From the IMG/VR virus record IMGVR_UViG_3300042945_000935, positions 1 through 41,360 of that record: a DNA stretch of 41,360 nt; one strand, given 5' to 3'. The position numbers and the translations under genes are program-made. The notes under the pieces are model-generated. The model saw only the letters and a program-made list of their open reading frames with translations. It had not been told where the DNA came from and ran no database searches. The DNA is from a virus. Positions 1 to 11,951 of the stretch are shown here, in pieces (within the stretch, counting starts at the first letter, position 1; each line of letters opens with the position of its first letter).

Positions 1-632
1 ACTCTTTCTCTTACGTCCATTTCTTCAGCAAAAGCTATTTTTCTAGTTGAGCCATTAAGTACTCCAGCAGCCCCGGAAGTTCCGTATGACGTTGTTGTGT
101 GTGGCTGTGTGGCTCCAGTAGAAGTTGTTACAGTTCCGGTTCCGGTTCCAGCTCCTCCTGTAGTTGCTCCTGCTCCAGAATCTCCACCTGTCGAAACGCT
201 AACCTTGCTTGCCACAAAAGCATTCATTGATTTTTCAAATCCACCAGGAGCAAAGCCAGTTGACATTACTGACTTTCTTGCTATTTCCATTCTAGCTTGA
301 GAACCTTTAAGGGTTTTTGTTGGATCGTCTGGATCTATAACTGTTGTTTCGTCATCAAAATCTGCTCCCATAGATATTACAGTGTGCATTGCTGACTTAG
401 TATTTTGTTCGTAACCAGCTAAAGCAAAAGCAGGGTTTCTAAAGACTCCATCTCCTTGGATTATCTTTGCAGGGTCTCTAGACATTAAGCTTCTGCCGAC
501 CTCTCCCTCCATTGCATAGGAAGTGCCCTTTACAACTTGTTGGTTCTCGGGATAAAAAGAACTTTTCATTTTAGATACTATAGACTTGCCATCTGATAGA
601 TCTTCTAAATTAAAACTAAAATCAGAAGCCAT
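1..632 (-). CDS. Virion structural protein, 3' end outside the window
   Basis: The gene starts at the ATG at 632, two bases after the stop of the giant hub gene, with an AGGT ribosome site just upstream. About 210 residues are visible before the window ends. The N-terminal part is polar and mixed. Roughly residues 145-190 form a low-complexity linker rich in Gly, Thr and Ser (for example GGAGTGTGTVTT), typical of hinges in tail proteins. I see no enzymatic motif. Its place directly after the baseplate hub suggests a baseplate or tail-tip component, but this is inferred from position only. The three CGG trinucleotide clusters in it all lie across codon boundaries, as in the rest of the window. 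Confidence 0.75.
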   Translation of the reverse strand, partial: MASDFSFNLEDLSDGKSIVSKMKSSFYPENQQVVKGTSYAMEGEVGRSLMSRDPAKIIQGDGVFRNPAFALAGYEQNTKSAMHTVISMGADFDDETTVIDPDDPTKTLKGSQARMEIARKSVMSTGFAPGGFEKSMNAFVASKVSVSTGGDSGAGATTGGAGTGTGTVTTSTGATQPHTTTSYGTSGAAGVLNGSTRKIAFAEEMDVRER

Positions 633-634
633 TT

Positions 635-3600
635 TTAAGGTACCTTTCTAACAGTCGGAATTAAACTTGATGCGTCTTGAACAGCTGGACTATCCACGTA
701 CAAGAGACCCTTTGTGTATACTTGTGCAAGACCTTTTTCTATTAAGTCCCAGTTTAAGGTATACGGAGTTCCATCGCTATAATATTCATCCCAGCCAACC
801 ATAGGCCACTGAGAAGCAACGTCATAGATCTTATATAGTATTAGTATAGCAACTAGTGCGGAGAAAGCTTTTTTATTTGATTCAGACATTCCATACAATG
901 GATCAATTTGTCCGCTATCAAAGAAATAGTTTTTCAAACTAGACATACTAATTAACTTATTATATATTTTATCAAAATTAGCTTCTATTGCAGATTTTGG
1001 ATAAAAACGTTTTTTAATTAATTGTTTTACTTTTTGTGCCATATCTGCGGAAGAAACATTATCAACAAAAAGCTTTCTTACATCTTCTACTGCGGTTGTT
1101 TCTATGTTTAAATCTGTTCTATAAAAAATTGTAGCCATATATCTTTCGCTATCTGTTTGCCATCTTCCAGATTTTGTAGCCTTTTGATATCTTTCTGGAT
1201 CGTTAGCCTCTGCGCCTGCCTCTAAGTCTTCAGCAGATAGTATATCCCTATTGTCTGGAGACACGGCTATTCTTAGAACAACCATCTTGCCCACTACGGC
1301 ATCTGCGGTGAAGAGCAAAGCTTGCCCTGCTGGGGATAGCGGATTAAAAATCTTTGCGCTTTCTTCTAACAAGAGAGTATCCTCTAGTGCAGAGTTGATG
1401 TTGATCTGTGCCAATTCACTTGTGTTAACGCCTTCAAATCTAACTCTAAATGTTTTATTAGTTATTGCGTCAACAACATCAAATGTGTCACCATCAACCA
1501 CGTGAGAAACAGTTCCTATTACTTTAAAGAATTGATTAAAACCAGTTTTTTCTGGACCAATTCCTGAATACTTTAATATTTGAGCACTTACAATAGCGTT
1601 TTCTAAACTGATGTGCCTTACTAGGTCATTGATTTCTTTTTCTTTCCATCCTATACTCTTAAATATATCATCACTTCTTACATAGGAGTATCCATCTTCT
1701 GTTCTGACTGAAGTTCTAACTCCAAGAAGTTGTGGAATTAATTTTTTTGAATGCGCTCTTCCTACGACCATTCCTTGATTAAAAGATAAACCAGCGTCCA
1801 TTGGTTGACCATTTTTATTTAAATACTGAACATAACAACCGTGCTGATCTAATACGTTATCTCTAGTATGTTTCCAGGCGCTCCAAACAAGGTCGCTAGC
1901 AATTGCTCCTGCAGAGAATCCAATTGCCAATGAAGTACCCATGGTAAATGGCGCAAAAGCTGCCGACAAAGCAGTGGTAGCAGCGGTAAGAGCCATACTT
2001 CCAACCACCATTGTTATTGCTCCGCCTAAATCCCCATCTTGCTTTCCTGTTGAAGCTTTGATCTTTGCCCTTATCTGTTCTGTTTGGTCTGGTATTGCGT
2101 CGGCTGCTATGTTGGCCATTATGTCTTTAATTAAGGCTGAATGACCATGAGTGAACATAAGTCCGCCAGTCATTTGTGGACCTAAAGACTGCGCCAAATT
2201 ATCAATAGAAACTGTTCCATCTGATCCTATAAGAGAGTTTGCTGTTTCAGAAGACATCATTCTTCTAGCCAGATCTCTGGAACTTTGAGCAAACATACTT
2301 CTTGAAATCCAACTTGATGCAAACCATCTCGCTGGATCATTTACGCTAACAAATGCATTGGGCGTAACTGAGGTAACAAACCCCATCTCTGGAGTAAAGT
2401 GGTGCACCACTTGTTCAACTTCGAATATGCCATACATTCTTTCGTAAGAGTCAGTAATATACACTAGGTCATGAGGCCTTATTGACGTATCTCCCATTAG
2501 AGTTATCTCACCACTATATACATCTTTGATAGATTCTTTTAAGTGTGCTAAGCCGACTCTTCTTGCGGTCAATTCGTCTGGCTCTCCAGAAGCAAACTTA
2601 GAAACTCCTCTTATTGTTTCCAGAGGATTAAATATTGGATGTAGAACTCCCCAGAATCCTGAACCTCTAATGTTGTCAAAATATAAACCTGTTTCTATAG
2701 TCTTTTCAACTTGTCTCTCTGGAGGAGCTGCTTTGTCCAAAGCTACAGTAACAGGATACTGCCCATCAGAAACTGCAGTAATCTGTGTAGCCACTCCCCC
2801 AATGTTTTCTTGAATTCCATTTACAAGAATATGATTAAAGGAATTAATTAAATGTATTCTTTGGAAGGGCTCTCTAATTTCTACAACGGGTTCTCCGTAT
2901 TCTCTTGTAAATGGATTGTCTACCGCTCTTAAAAGAGATCCTGGTCTTCCCAAAGAATAATATAAAGAATCATTATAGGCCTTATTGAGAACATTTGCTT
3001 GTTTTGCAAAGTTATCATGCTCAGTTATTCCGTAGCCCATCTGAGCTAATGACATTCTAGTTAAGTTAAGCAGGTTGCCTATAGCACTTCCAAAAACGGT
3101 AAAGATTGGACCTATGTTTCTGTCATAGAAATTTTTTCCATCTTCTACCATTCCACTCATCCAGTTTGTGGCGCTGTTACCTTCTCCGGAGTTTGATTGC
3201 AGAAGTTGTTTTAGCTTTGTTGCGTCTTTTCCATATGTGCCATTGTAGTCAATAAAAGCTTGCCAAATTTTATCAAGAGGCCTAAAACTCCAACTGTCCG
3301 ATTTTTGCTCATCGTCACCCATAACAAATCTCTTGCGATCTGGCTTTAACACAACCCAAGCTCTTGCATAAGGATCTCTCCATAATTGATCTCTAAACAA
3401 TCCAACTAGTAAAAGAAATAGTTGTTTTGGAGTTTTTATATTTTTTAAAAATTCATCAGCTTTTTGATCATCTGTTAAAAATTCTGTTCCATCCGCACTT
3501 GTTGCTGTTGTGGTGGCACCGGAAGAGGATACTGAGCTAAGTAACTGAGTATTTGACTTAACAGCATCTCTTATGTAGCTTGCTCTTTGCGTTATTAAAT

Positions 3601-6600
3601 TATTGTAATAATCAATGACTCCAGCATTTGGATCAACTATTAAACCCTCTTCATTTTTTCCAGTTACTCCACCATCTAGATATTGCTCTGCTGCTTTATA
3701 AAGTGCTTGGTTTTTTGATACTGCTGTAGAATTAATATTATTACCAATCCAGTCTGCACCCAAAAGAGAAGTAAATTCATTAGACCATACTTTGTCCTCT
3801 TCAAATTCTTTTATTAAGCCATCGTTGTCGCCTGTGCTTAAAAATGTGATAAGAGGATGAGCGGATGCAATGTCGTCTTCATCTGGATCCATTCCGTAAA
3901 TCTCTGCAAAAATATTTTTAACACTTTCATATGTATGGTATCCAACTCTAAACTGGTTCCAAATCCACTGAGCTTGACTAACATTTCTACCATTGCCAGC
4001 AATAACCTTCACTCCAGCATCATAGCTTTCGTCATAAAAGCCTCTTGCTGTTATAGATACTGTATCGGACATATCAAAAACTGACATAAAATCTTCACTT
4101 GAGCCAGTTAAACTTTCTCCATTATCTATATTGTCTTGACTATCTAATAGATCAATTAATGTTTGCTCTTTTAGTTTATCTAATTCATTTGAACGAAGAT
4201 TATCAAAGTAATAACGATAATTGCCTCCACTAGACAAGGATCCTAAAAATTGTTTTTGATCTTGAGTAACAATTATTCTATCTGCTGCTGATAAATTTTC
4301 ATTTTGTTTTGGTATTAAAGTGTTACTTTTTAGGCCAGTAAATTTTGGTTTATCAACAAATGCGTTTTGTGCATATACATACTTAACATCTTGTCTTGTT
4401 CTTCTTCTATCTTCTTCATTGGTTATGTCAAAATTATTTTTAACTACAAAATTACCAAAACCAATTGTAAAAGTTTCTTGTTCAGAATCTTCTCCGACTT
4501 CGCTGCTATAAAACTTTTTAGCTGGATTAAATGCGCTTGTTACAACACCCAATGGCACTGAGTCATGAACAAAAGCAAAATAACATTCTTTCAAGGAAGT
4601 TTCAGACATCCCTAGCAACTCCCAAGAATCTGCCAATACTCCACTTTCGTCATAAACATCTGGAAGATTTTCTGTTGGAGAAAATATTTCGCCTTCTTCA
4701 TTAATTAGCAGTCCTAGGAACAAGGCCGCATCGGGAGATACAATTGCTTCAGTATTTCCCGATCCATCCGGATCACTATCGCTCCACAAGAAATATGCTG
4801 GAGCGCAAACAACTGCTTGCTTTGAGTCTGGATTATAAATAAGAACTCTTCTTTGTTTATAGTCATCAGCAGAACCAGATAATTCAAAGTCATTTAATCT
4901 GTATTGTTCTTTAAACTTTTGAAGAACATTATTTCTTTCTTGCTCATCTTGAGTGAAATCATCAGGGTTGTCTCTGGTTAATAACGGGTTGTATGGCCAT
5001 CTCATGGCAACATAAAACTGTTCGTGAAGAGCATCTTTTGGAGTAGTCCATTCAGTAAAATTAAGTGCAGCATAGGGGTTTTCAAGCTGCCTATAGTAAG
5101 CGTCGTCGATATCGCCATAGATATCTTTTAATTCATCTTCAAACTCAATTGACTGACCTTCAGGAATAACTGGAAGTGGCATTTGAATAATTTGACTTGC
5201 AGGACCAGCAAATTTAGCTACGCTTGATCCTTCAAGTGTAGAAAATCCTGAGGGGTCAAAAGCAGCTTCGCTACTTAAAGCTTCTGCAAATGGAGATGCG
5301 GCTAAATATTGTCCAAATGGAAAATTAAAGTTAAGAACTTTTTCGCCACTACTATTTGTTGATACTAATTTTGTTTCTGAACCCTCTTTATCTATTAAAT
5401 CTTTTTCAAACTTTGAAATTTCTATTATGTTTGCGAGTCTTTCTTCTACAGCATTTTGATCATTCAGATTAAAAATCTTATCAAAATCAAGAGAGTTAAG
5501 AACTCCAGATGTTCTATTTGTAAAGAATGGATATCTAAATCTCATTGGCAAAAAGTCTGCCTGTTTGTGGTCCAATTGGATTGGAGAAACTATGTCCCCT
5601 ACTACACCAAATGGCAAGTGAAAGCCTACCTGCACTTTTCCTTTATTTACTGGAAGAATAGACTTAATCTCTCCATCTACATAATATCTACCTCTGTCAA
5701 CATCTCCAAAATTAATAATTTTACCGTTGAGAGGCTCTCCAGCTTTAAAAATATCTTCAAAGGTTAAAGAATTTTCTGCAAAGCTTGACATCATTCCAGA
5801 AAGCTTAGACTCTTGTAGGGTAGTAAATGCGTTTGCATCTGCTAATGGAGTTGATTCTTTATTAATTTGATTAATAATATCATTCATTAAATAGTCGGGA
5901 CTAGACCAAACTGGCCCTTCAACTTCCGAATCTTTACTTTCAATGTGGAATCCAGTAGAAATTGGATATACACCAGAGGTATATAGCCAGTGTGGTTTGC
6001 CATAAAATATTGTTGATCTATCTTCAAACGGCCTAACTGCGACTATATAGTTAGGAAGAAGTCTTGCACATAGCTGGAACATGTCCCAAACTGATCTCAT
6101 ATATGTTTGAGCTCTAAAAGATACTTCATCATATATGTCATCATCAAGATCAGATACAAGACCCATAGTTTTAAAAATGTTTGCTGTTCCTCTTCCAGCT
6201 AAATTTTTCATTAGCCCTGATCCCCCCAGACTTCCTGTTACGCCAACAGCAGCTATAGCTGGGGCTCCAGCAACGACCAAGGGGGCAGCCATTGCGGCAA
6301 CTGCGCCTATCGCTAAACCGCCAAGAACTTGCGATGTACCAATTGCTTTAGATGAATCAACAAGTTTACTTGAAGCAGTTACTGTACCAAGAACGCTTGA
6401 TGCTGCTGGATTAGCTTCTCTTTCTGAGGCTTGTATAAGACGATTCCAAGATGAGTCATTAAGTCTATCTAAGTATCCAAACTTTTCATTTTCTATTTGA
6501 TTTTCATCAATGCTTGTTAAAACGGACCAACCATCATCTATATCTCCGCCCATAAATTGAGATATTCCTAAACCATTACCAGGATAAATATTTCTTTTAA

Positions 6601-9600
6601 ATATTTCCATATCTCTTTGTGTAGAAAAATTGGTCCACATCATTTGCATCATCCCAAAGACGGGAGTTCTGACACTGCCACCTGCAGATTCTATTCCTCC
6701 AAATGATGCTACGTTTGCCATAGAATTTCCAATTGCTCCAACTGTACCAGTAAATGGATTATTAGACATAACGTTAAATACATCTGAAACAGTATTTCTG
6801 TACTGGCTTGCTTGAGCCTTTTCTCTTTCAGTTAATGGCTCATAAAGTATTGAACCAAAATGTCTAATGCCAAATTTATTTTCAGAAAAAACAGAACCCC
6901 TTGTTGCATGGGCAAAAGCTTCTCTTACTCTAGATGCTCCCATTGACAATAATCTAATCATCAAATCTCTTGGTTCAGAAAGCCAGAATCCTGTGTTGAT
7001 TCCACCATCTATTTTTCCGCTATCACCTTTTTTGTTTGATGAATTAATAATAGGGCTGAGCTCAATGGCGTCAGATTGGCAAGTAACTGTTACGATTTCT
7101 CCAAGTTCAACCTGTGTAATAACTCCATTAAATACTGTATCCAAGCTATTTGGGTTTGCCCCATATCCGGCCCTAAGGTGAACTCTTATGCCTGGTTTTA
7201 ATCTCATATTTTCTATTTCAGTTACATACTTAGAATGAAAATGTGTTGAAAAGTTTCTTGATACGTTTAATATACTGTCCATTAGAGTAGCTGCGCCCGC
7301 GGATACGTTAGAGGGCCCTGTAGTGGAGTTGGCATTTGCGGTAGAAATAAGATCGGAAACAGTTAATTCTGGTTTTGACAACTTAGAATAAGTATTGGAC
7401 AACCTTAAAATTAAAGTATCTCCTAAAATATCCTCAGATTGAACAATAGAAAAATCTATTACAGATTGCAATCCATAAAAGTTGTCAAAAAGTTTTGTTC
7501 CGGAAAAGTAACTTTCGTCTATAAGCCACAACATATAAGTTGGGAATGCCCTTATCATTCTGTAGGACTTATCTCTATACTGGGTATCCATCATCATTTT
7601 TTCCCAGTGCTTTAAAGCTTCTTTGTAGCCACCAGAAGAACTAACGCTTTGCATTTCGTCTTTAGAATTTGTTCCATAGCCTCTTTGATAAGAGTCTAGT
7701 GGCACTGCACCAGGAACCTGAGTATGTACTTCTTGCTTATCTCTTTCTGGAGTTGAAGTGTCAGCGACTGGAGTTGACTTTGCTCCAAGCAAAACAGCGT
7801 TACCATCCGCGTCGGGTACTACATTTAGGTTATCAAGCGCAATGTAGAATCGACCATCTTCTTCTGCAGAGTAACCAAGTAAAAAACCTCCATCTGGAGT
7901 TTGGTAAATTCCTGGAATCTTTCCTAATGATGATGAGTCAGCAGATGGCATGTAATAAAGGACGCCGCCATAAGGAACCTCATCGGGATCAAAAGATGGA
8001 AGCTTTCCTTCTTTAAGTGAATATTCACTTTCCATAACTAAAGAATTAAAAGCTTTGATTTGTTCTTTAGAACCTGTAACCAAATCTCCGATTCTTAGTT
8101 CGCCATATTCGGTTGCAAACTTTAGATCTGCAAATGTATGCTCAACGCCAAGCTCATCAACAAATGTTTCAATAAAATCTTTCCAAATATCTGGAAATTT
8201 ATTTGCTATATTTCTACTTCTATTTAATCCCGTTTGTTCTATGATTGATTCATTATCAGTATCAAATATAGCTTTTCTAAATATCATCATAGCTTTTGCT
8301 GGTTCCATATTTAGTGTATTAATTAAATAATTTTTTGCTTCTTCTATCGAACCGTTACTTAATAGCAGGTTTTGCTTAACAGTGTCCGCTATTGCTTTGT
8401 CAGCTTCTGTTAATTCAATTGAATCTAAATCACTTTTTATTGGTATATGGAATTCGTCTCTATCTATAATGTTATTAATTAAGTCTTGGTCAAATGTTTC
8501 AAATGATCTAAAATAAAAATCAGGATCTAAAGTTCCTACTGTATCTCCAAGACTATCTTTTACTTGTAATGGCAAATCTGGGTAGGCGTTAAAAACTCCC
8601 CAGTTTTGCTTAAGTCTTAAGAATGGATTTCTTTTAGATTTAAATTGTTCAATAAACTTTCTTTGCTGCTCATTGCTTATCATTTCTCTTTTTTGTTGAA
8701 AAACGTCAAAGTCAACAAGAGACAGCTCTACTTGATAAACGTGTGGATAGTTTGGTACTGTGTTTACATTGTAGGATAGTGGAAGAACATACTTAACTCC
8801 AGCCAATGCGGTAATAATATTTTTAATTCCCATGAAGCCTATGACGCCTGCAGCGTGTTCAAGCCTTGCAAGGCCTGATAAAAAGTCAAACATGTTTTTA
8901 ATTTTTCTTAATTCTTTTTCTCCAAATATAGTTAAAGACATACTTACAAAAGTGTCTTTTGCACCTATGTGCTGATATGTTGGTTCGTCTTCCATTTGAA
9001 TTTGCATCTTAGCAAGGTTATTTCCCAAGCTCACTGTAACGGCATTGACTATTACTGACTTTGGATCCAAGTCGAGCTTCATCATCGGCACGTCCCATTC
9101 TCTAAATGAGAATGCCCCTTGACGTGCCTGAGCGGCTTCTAACAAGCCGATTATATCTTCGTTAGCAAAAAATCTTTCGTATAACCCGACATTAAATGCC
9201 ATTACAAGTTCTTCTTCAACTTTTTCTTTTATTGCTAACCATTCTTGGTTTGAATATTTATTATCTTTAGTAAATGTAATTTGTTTTCTTGTTGCTTTTT
9301 TGTCTGTTTCTTGTTCTATAAAATATGAAAGAATTGAACTTGAACTGCCAGTATCTTTATATTCTGAATAAGCAGCGTTGTGTATCTTGTCTTTGCCTTC
9401 CTTAAGATCTATCTGACCTTGTGTTAGATTTGGGTATGCTGGATTGCCACCAGAACTTGTGTCTCCTGGAATTGCAGGAATCTCTAATTCGCTACTGGAC
9501 TTTCTATCTTTAATATATTCTGTAACATCAGGATCTGTTATATTATTTGTAGATAAATAATCAACAGCTAAATTGTCATATACTTTATCTTTTATGTCGT

Positions 9601-11487
9601 TAGAACTTGCGCCGAGCTTGAATGACCGTAAGCATTATTGCAGCTTTGTTTTTTGCGGAAGGTCCTATGATATTGTTTTTAGATGTGTATATAACACTTT
9701 CTAAATCTCTATGGTAAGATTCTGATTCGTTAACGTCTAACCCAAATCTTCCTAATAGACTTTCCCAAAAACCTCTGCCAACATCTGTTCTTGCTACTTC
9801 TTCTGAGGTTCTAAAAGAAGAAATATCTGGAGTAAATATTTTTGACTGAACGCTTGATGGAATGTATAGCTGAATATTTTTTCCATCTTCCCATTCTTTT
9901 AATACATTTGTTTTTAATACAGATGTTTTATCATCGTAGACGTTTGTATCAGCGGAGGTAGAGCTTTGGCCAAATCCACTATTTCCATTTGAGTCAGTTC
10001 TATCTGGATACTGGTCGTCTTCTCCGTTCTGAATTAAAACTATTTGTTGAAGAACTGTCAAAACCAAAAGTTTTACTGGAAGATTCTTCTTCTTTGTCTG
10101 ATTCAGATATAAAATCTTCACTTATATAATTGTACATTGATCCAGCTGCACGACCCATAAAGTGTCTATACTTGCCCCAGTGAATTGATTGATTAAAATC
10201 TTTTATCATTGGCAAAAATGGTTTATGATTAAAGTTTAATAATTCTAAATCCACAACAAGCGCAAATGGATAATCTGGTATTGTAGATATACTCATTGAG
10301 TTGAGCACTACTCCAGTTATTTTATGAACGCTATTTAAATAATGATTTTTAACAGGAAGTATTGGAGAGTACTTAAACGCTGCCACCAAACCTCTTAATG
10401 ATGATAGAAACTTATCTACTTTTTGTGTATCTGCTTCGTCATTAAAGTCAATTTTAAAATCTGAATTAACACTTAATTTTGATCCATCGTCTACATCAAT
10501 GCCCCATATATTTTCATAGTTTGGAAAATAAAGTCTTATATTTATTGATGTTTCTCTGTAACCAGAATTAAACTTAGGAGAAGACTTTTGTCTTATTGCT
10601 CCACCCGTCATACTTCCAGTCTTAAATGCAGTATTAACAGATATGGAAACTGGTGGCACATAAAAATTAGCTGCACCTATTCTTAAGTGAAAAATATCTG
10701 GAGTAGCAGGAGTAATATTAGATGGTATTGCCATTCTTTCAATTGCTTTTTGTAGCTTTTGTACTGTTAAGAAATCTTTTGTATCCCATACTGGTTCAAA
10801 AACTGCTTCTCCAGTATTTTTATCTGTTCCAAATGATTTAAACATTTGTTCCATGATATATTTAGTATCATTTAATGGATCATCATCCATGTGACCATAG
10901 TCAGCCGTTGCAGCCAGTGCAGACAAAAATAAATTAGCTAAGTTAGGGAAATATTGATATATAATTGATAAAGTAATAGGATCTTTTGCAAAAAAGTTTC
11001 TTACTTTAATCAATTCATTTTGCCATCTAATATCTCTCTCTGCATTATTGATTGCATTGTTTGGGTCTTTATTTTCTGCAGATCCAGTTAGTGTTTCAAG
11101 ACTAGAAAATCTTTTTCTAGAAAATTCTCTTAATCCACCTATTTCCTCAACTAAATCTAAGATACCAGAGTTTAATACTTTATCAAATAGTTCCTTTCTA
11201 TATTTTTGATCTAACTGATGAGCTGAGTTGCTTACAGAAAAAAGATCACTTATAGAATCACCGAGTTAGCCCAAGACTTACAGAGTTGCCGAGCTAACCC
11301 TAACTTGCTATTTCCTTTTTCATCTAATTCATCTAATTTTGTTGGAAGGTCATTAATTAAAAATTTGACTCTATCCCTTGCTGTTTTTGAAAGAAAACTA
11401 TATTTTTTATCAGCGTCGGGATATCCGCGCCCATGCAACGAACGGATTAAGGTTTGATGAACTATAAGTATTTTGAGTATCTGACAT
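635..11487 (-). CDS. Giant baseplate hub / tail-tip protein with SNase-like domain, five CGGN +1 sites (3615 aa)
   Basis: In the standard code this region is five overlapping open stretches. Shifting +1 at each in-frame CGG (11425-11427, 11289-11291, 11261-11263, 10024-10026, 9612-9614) joins them into one frame from the ATG at 11487 to the TAA at 635, exactly 3616 codons. The stretch 9203-9599, which has no start codon of its own, is coding in this reading. Visible parts: two related structural modules (about residues 240-445 and 780-940); a hub-type segment near 1430-1480 (GIRVHLRAGYG, then VFNGVITQVELGE); a hydrophobic Ala/Gly/Val segment near 1720-1750; a second hub-type segment near 2990-3050 (PHDLVYITD, EVEQVVHHFTPEMGF); a hydrophobic segment near 3150-3200; and a staphylococcal-nuclease-like domain near 3315-3460 (VVDGDTFDV, RVRFEGVNTSE). 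Hub identity follows from the segments and gene order; the membrane-related and nuclease roles are inference. It is unusually large for a hub. Confidence 0.75.
9611..9614 (-). other. CGGC +1 decoding site (hub gene, site 5)
   Basis: The coding strand reads GCT CGG CGC AAG TTC TAA in the incoming frame, so ordinary decoding stops four codons after the CGG. The outgoing frame reads GCA AGT TCT AAC after CGGC and stays open for about 2990 codons. An in-frame TAA at about 9630 blocks the outgoing frame just upstream, which confines the shift to a short interval containing the CGG. Confidence 0.85.
10023..10026 (-). other. CGGA +1 decoding site (hub gene, site 4)
   Basis: The incoming frame reads TCA GAA CGG AGA AGA CGA and stops at a TAG eight codons after the CGG. 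After CGGA the outgoing frame reads GAA GAC GAC CAG, giving an acidic linker (EDDQYPDRTDS) that continues the Ser-rich linker upstream. Upstream of the site the outgoing frame gives an implausible basic/hydrophobic peptide. Confidence 0.85.
11260..11263 (-). other. CGGT +1 decoding site (hub gene, site 3)
   Basis: Read in the frame produced by the preceding CGGC site, the strand shows ACT CGG TGA, so the CGG is followed at once by a stop. Taking CGGT as one unit gives GAT TCT ATA AGT and the long open frame that follows. Only eight codons separate it from site 2. Both shifts are needed to connect the flanking frames through CGG, and together they give a net +2. Confidence 0.82.
11288..11291 (-). 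other. CGGC +1 decoding site (hub gene, site 2)
   Basis: The incoming frame reads TTA GCT CGG CAA CTC and ends at TAA 13 codons after the CGG. After CGGC the strand reads AAC TCT GTA AGT CTT GGG CTA ACT, giving NSVSLGLT, and runs into the next CGG. The short peptide is ordinary in composition. Confidence 0.8.
11424..11427 (-). other. CGGA +1 decoding site (hub gene, site 1, codon 21)
   Basis: From the ATG at 11487 the 21st codon is CGG, followed in the same frame by ATA TCC CGA CGC TGA. After CGGA the strand reads TAT CCC GAC GCT GAT, joining NPFVAWA to YPDADKKYSF. The outgoing frame has no ATG here, only a TTG at 11438, so a shift explains the gene better than a separate start. Confidence 0.85.
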
Positions 11488-11490
11488 ATA

Positions 11491-11943
11491 TTACCTAAAC
11501 ATTTTTTCTACAGTTAGTTTTGCGCCTAGTTTATTGGCTGAACTATTCTGAGCTACAGAAGATCCGTACCTTGTTATTTTACCACTTTTTTTAAAGCCTG
11601 CAAAGTTATTTGACCCATAATTTAATGATTTAAAATTATTTTTTTCCTTATACCTTGCAGTCTGAAAATTCTTATTATCATAGCCTGCACCTTTTGGTAG
11701 AATTAAGGTTCCTGCTGATTTATCTAATCCCTCAAAAGACCCTCTGACTGGATCGGAAGGTCCAGAACTTCTAGAAATTTTAGATGCTGGCTCTATGGTT
11801 GGGCTTGTGGCACTAGAAGATTTTTGCGAAGAAGATATTCTTCCTGATAATTTACTTACTGATTTAGCTTTTGGTGTTGGGTCAACTCTTTTGTTGGCAG
11901 CTTTTTTTAAGTTTGCATTTTGAGTGCCTGCGCCAAAAATCAT
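11491..11943 (-). CDS. Small Ser/Lys-rich tail protein of unknown function (150 aa)
   Basis: The protein is highly polar and basic with many Ser, Lys and Asn residues (KSSSATSPTIEPASK, GSNNFAGFKKSG) and no recognisable fold, signal or membrane segment. It starts at the ATG at 11943 behind TTTTAGGTAATATT, and its stop is four bases before the hub start, which has a nearly identical leader (TTTAGGTAATAT). It sits between two giant tail genes and is probably a baseplate accessory or linker. That assignment is by position only. It contains no in-frame CGG. Confidence 0.7.
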   Translation of the reverse strand: MIFGAGTQNANLKKAANKRVDPTPKAKSVSKLSGRISSSQKSSSATSPTIEPASKISRSSGPSDPVRGSFEGLDKSAGTLILPKGAGYDNKNFQTARYKEKNNFKSLNYGSNNFAGFKKSGKITRYGSSVAQNSSANKLGAKLTVEKMFR

Positions 11944-11951
11944 AATATTAC

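Noticed and set aside
9202-9202. ATG at 9202 as the true start of a 2855-residue protein
   Set aside because: The frame stays open for a further 136 codons upstream with normal composition and joins the preceding frame exactly at a CGG.
11250-11438. Separate 62-residue gene
   Set aside because: It begins at a TTG without a ribosome site and continues the frame opened at 11487 after the CGGA site.
9600-11487. Decaying pseudogene region
   Set aside because: Composition on both sides of every junction is normal, no additional stops occur within about 3600 codons, and the breaks are explained by one rule.
9203-11487. Intein or intron in the hub gene
   Set aside because: No splice-related motifs or homing endonuclease sequence are visible and no sequence needs to be removed beyond single bases.
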